Origin: Piscicola geometra
Lineage: Eukaryota > Annelida > Clitellata > Hirudinida > Piscicolidae
Assembly: GCA_943735955.1 (NCBI GenBank)
Contig: OX030960.1
Span: forward strand, 2,425,402-2,489,401
Direction: 5' to 3'
Length of the DNA stretch: 64,000 nucleotides
Shown here: one piece after another, positions 63,716-64,000 of the stretch
Layout: every line of letters starts with the position of its first letter
Numbering within the stretch: position 1 is the stretch's first letter
Made by a program: the position numbers and the translations under genes
The notes under the pieces: generated by a model
The model's database searches: none
Seen by the model: the letters and a program-made list of their open reading frames with translations, nothing else
What the model was told of the DNA's origin: nothing

Positions 63716-64000
63716 ATGACCTTTTGTTATTCAAGAATGTTCGCAGTTTTTGTGACTTTATTGTTACAAGTGAGTTGGGGTTTGCTAATGAATTGAATAT
63801 TAATAAATTTTCAAAAAATCAATTCAAATGAAAATTAAAACTAGATTTTATAGTTCCCTCATTTATTTATAGGTTTACTTTGGCGAAGCAGCTTGCAGAA
63901 TGTCGAGTTGAGCGATCAGTGAAAAAGTGAACTCGTTCGGCTTTGATGTCTACAGAAAGTTGTCGCAGACGCCAGGAAATGTCTTTTTTTCGCCCATTAG
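63716..64000 (+). pseudogene. Secreted serpin, first exons, in-frame TGA, cut by window edge
   Basis: Exon 1 (63716-63769) encodes a signal peptide (MTFCYSRMFAVFVTLLLQ) and ends at GTGAGT. Exon 2 starts at 63873 after TTATAG and gives VYFGEAACRMSS, a TGA at 63909-63911, then AISEKVNSFGFDVYRKLSQT and PGNVFFSPI. The last part is the helix A/strand 6B start of the serpin fold (N-x-F-x-x-D-x-Y and G-N-x-F-F-S-P). Serpins inhibit serine proteases by a suicide mechanism. The TGA is in the serpin frame, and no alternative acceptor removes it. Either this copy is dead or the base is wrong. The reactive loop lies beyond the window. Confidence 0.68.

Overview
This is a 64 kb piece of an AT-rich animal genome, most likely an invertebrate. 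It has small-intron genes with GT-AG splice sites, serine-protease, serpin, ADAMTS-like and BTB coding exons, several retrotransposon classes, tRNA-derived SINEs and TTAGGG-type telomere-like tracts. Nothing looks bacterial. The lineage cannot be fixed from sequence alone; a lophotrochozoan-like invertebrate is only a guess.

Left part (1-18 kb): five exons of the 3' end of an ADAMTS-like secreted metalloprotease gene (114-2210). Next is an O-methyltransferase gene remnant whose last exon was hit by a hAT DNA transposon at 4122-6655, with matching terminal repeats and an exact 8-bp target duplication. A minus-strand BTB-domain pseudogene, a Tc1/mariner remnant and a complete seven-exon chymotrypsin-fold gene (9524-11572) follow. 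The chymotrypsin-fold product has lost catalytic His and Ser and so should be a serine protease homologue rather than an enzyme. Old repeats and a LINE fragment fill 12-18 kb.

Middle (18-56 kb): a retroelement-dominated block. It holds a nearly full LINE reverse transcriptase with three stop codons, pieces of several Penelope-like elements (PLE-A, PLE-B, PLE-C) and a Jockey/CR1-like insertion inside PLE-B. The main structure is a seven-unit head-to-tail array of about 2.5 kb units (27452-44926). Each unit fuses a truncated PLE-A reverse transcriptase to the last exons of an uncharacterised multi-exon family, called family U here, which recurs in broken copies through the window. A second PLE-A copy (50951-54314) keeps the RT 3' half. 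It ends in a poly-asparagine tract with no GIY-YIG endonuclease visible. Its ORF1 contains in-frame CCCTAA-like telomeric repeats, resembling the endonuclease-deficient telomere-associated PLE class.

Right part (56-64 kb): more family-U and noncoding repeat modules, a pure (AGT)n array of about 561 copies inside a tRNA-derived SINE, other SINE copies, and at the very edge the first two exons of a secreted serpin with an in-frame TGA.

Only the ADAMTS-like exons, the serine protease homologue and possibly the serpin look like host genes. They do not form a pathway beyond all being secreted proteolysis-related proteins. The rest is mobile or duplicated DNA.
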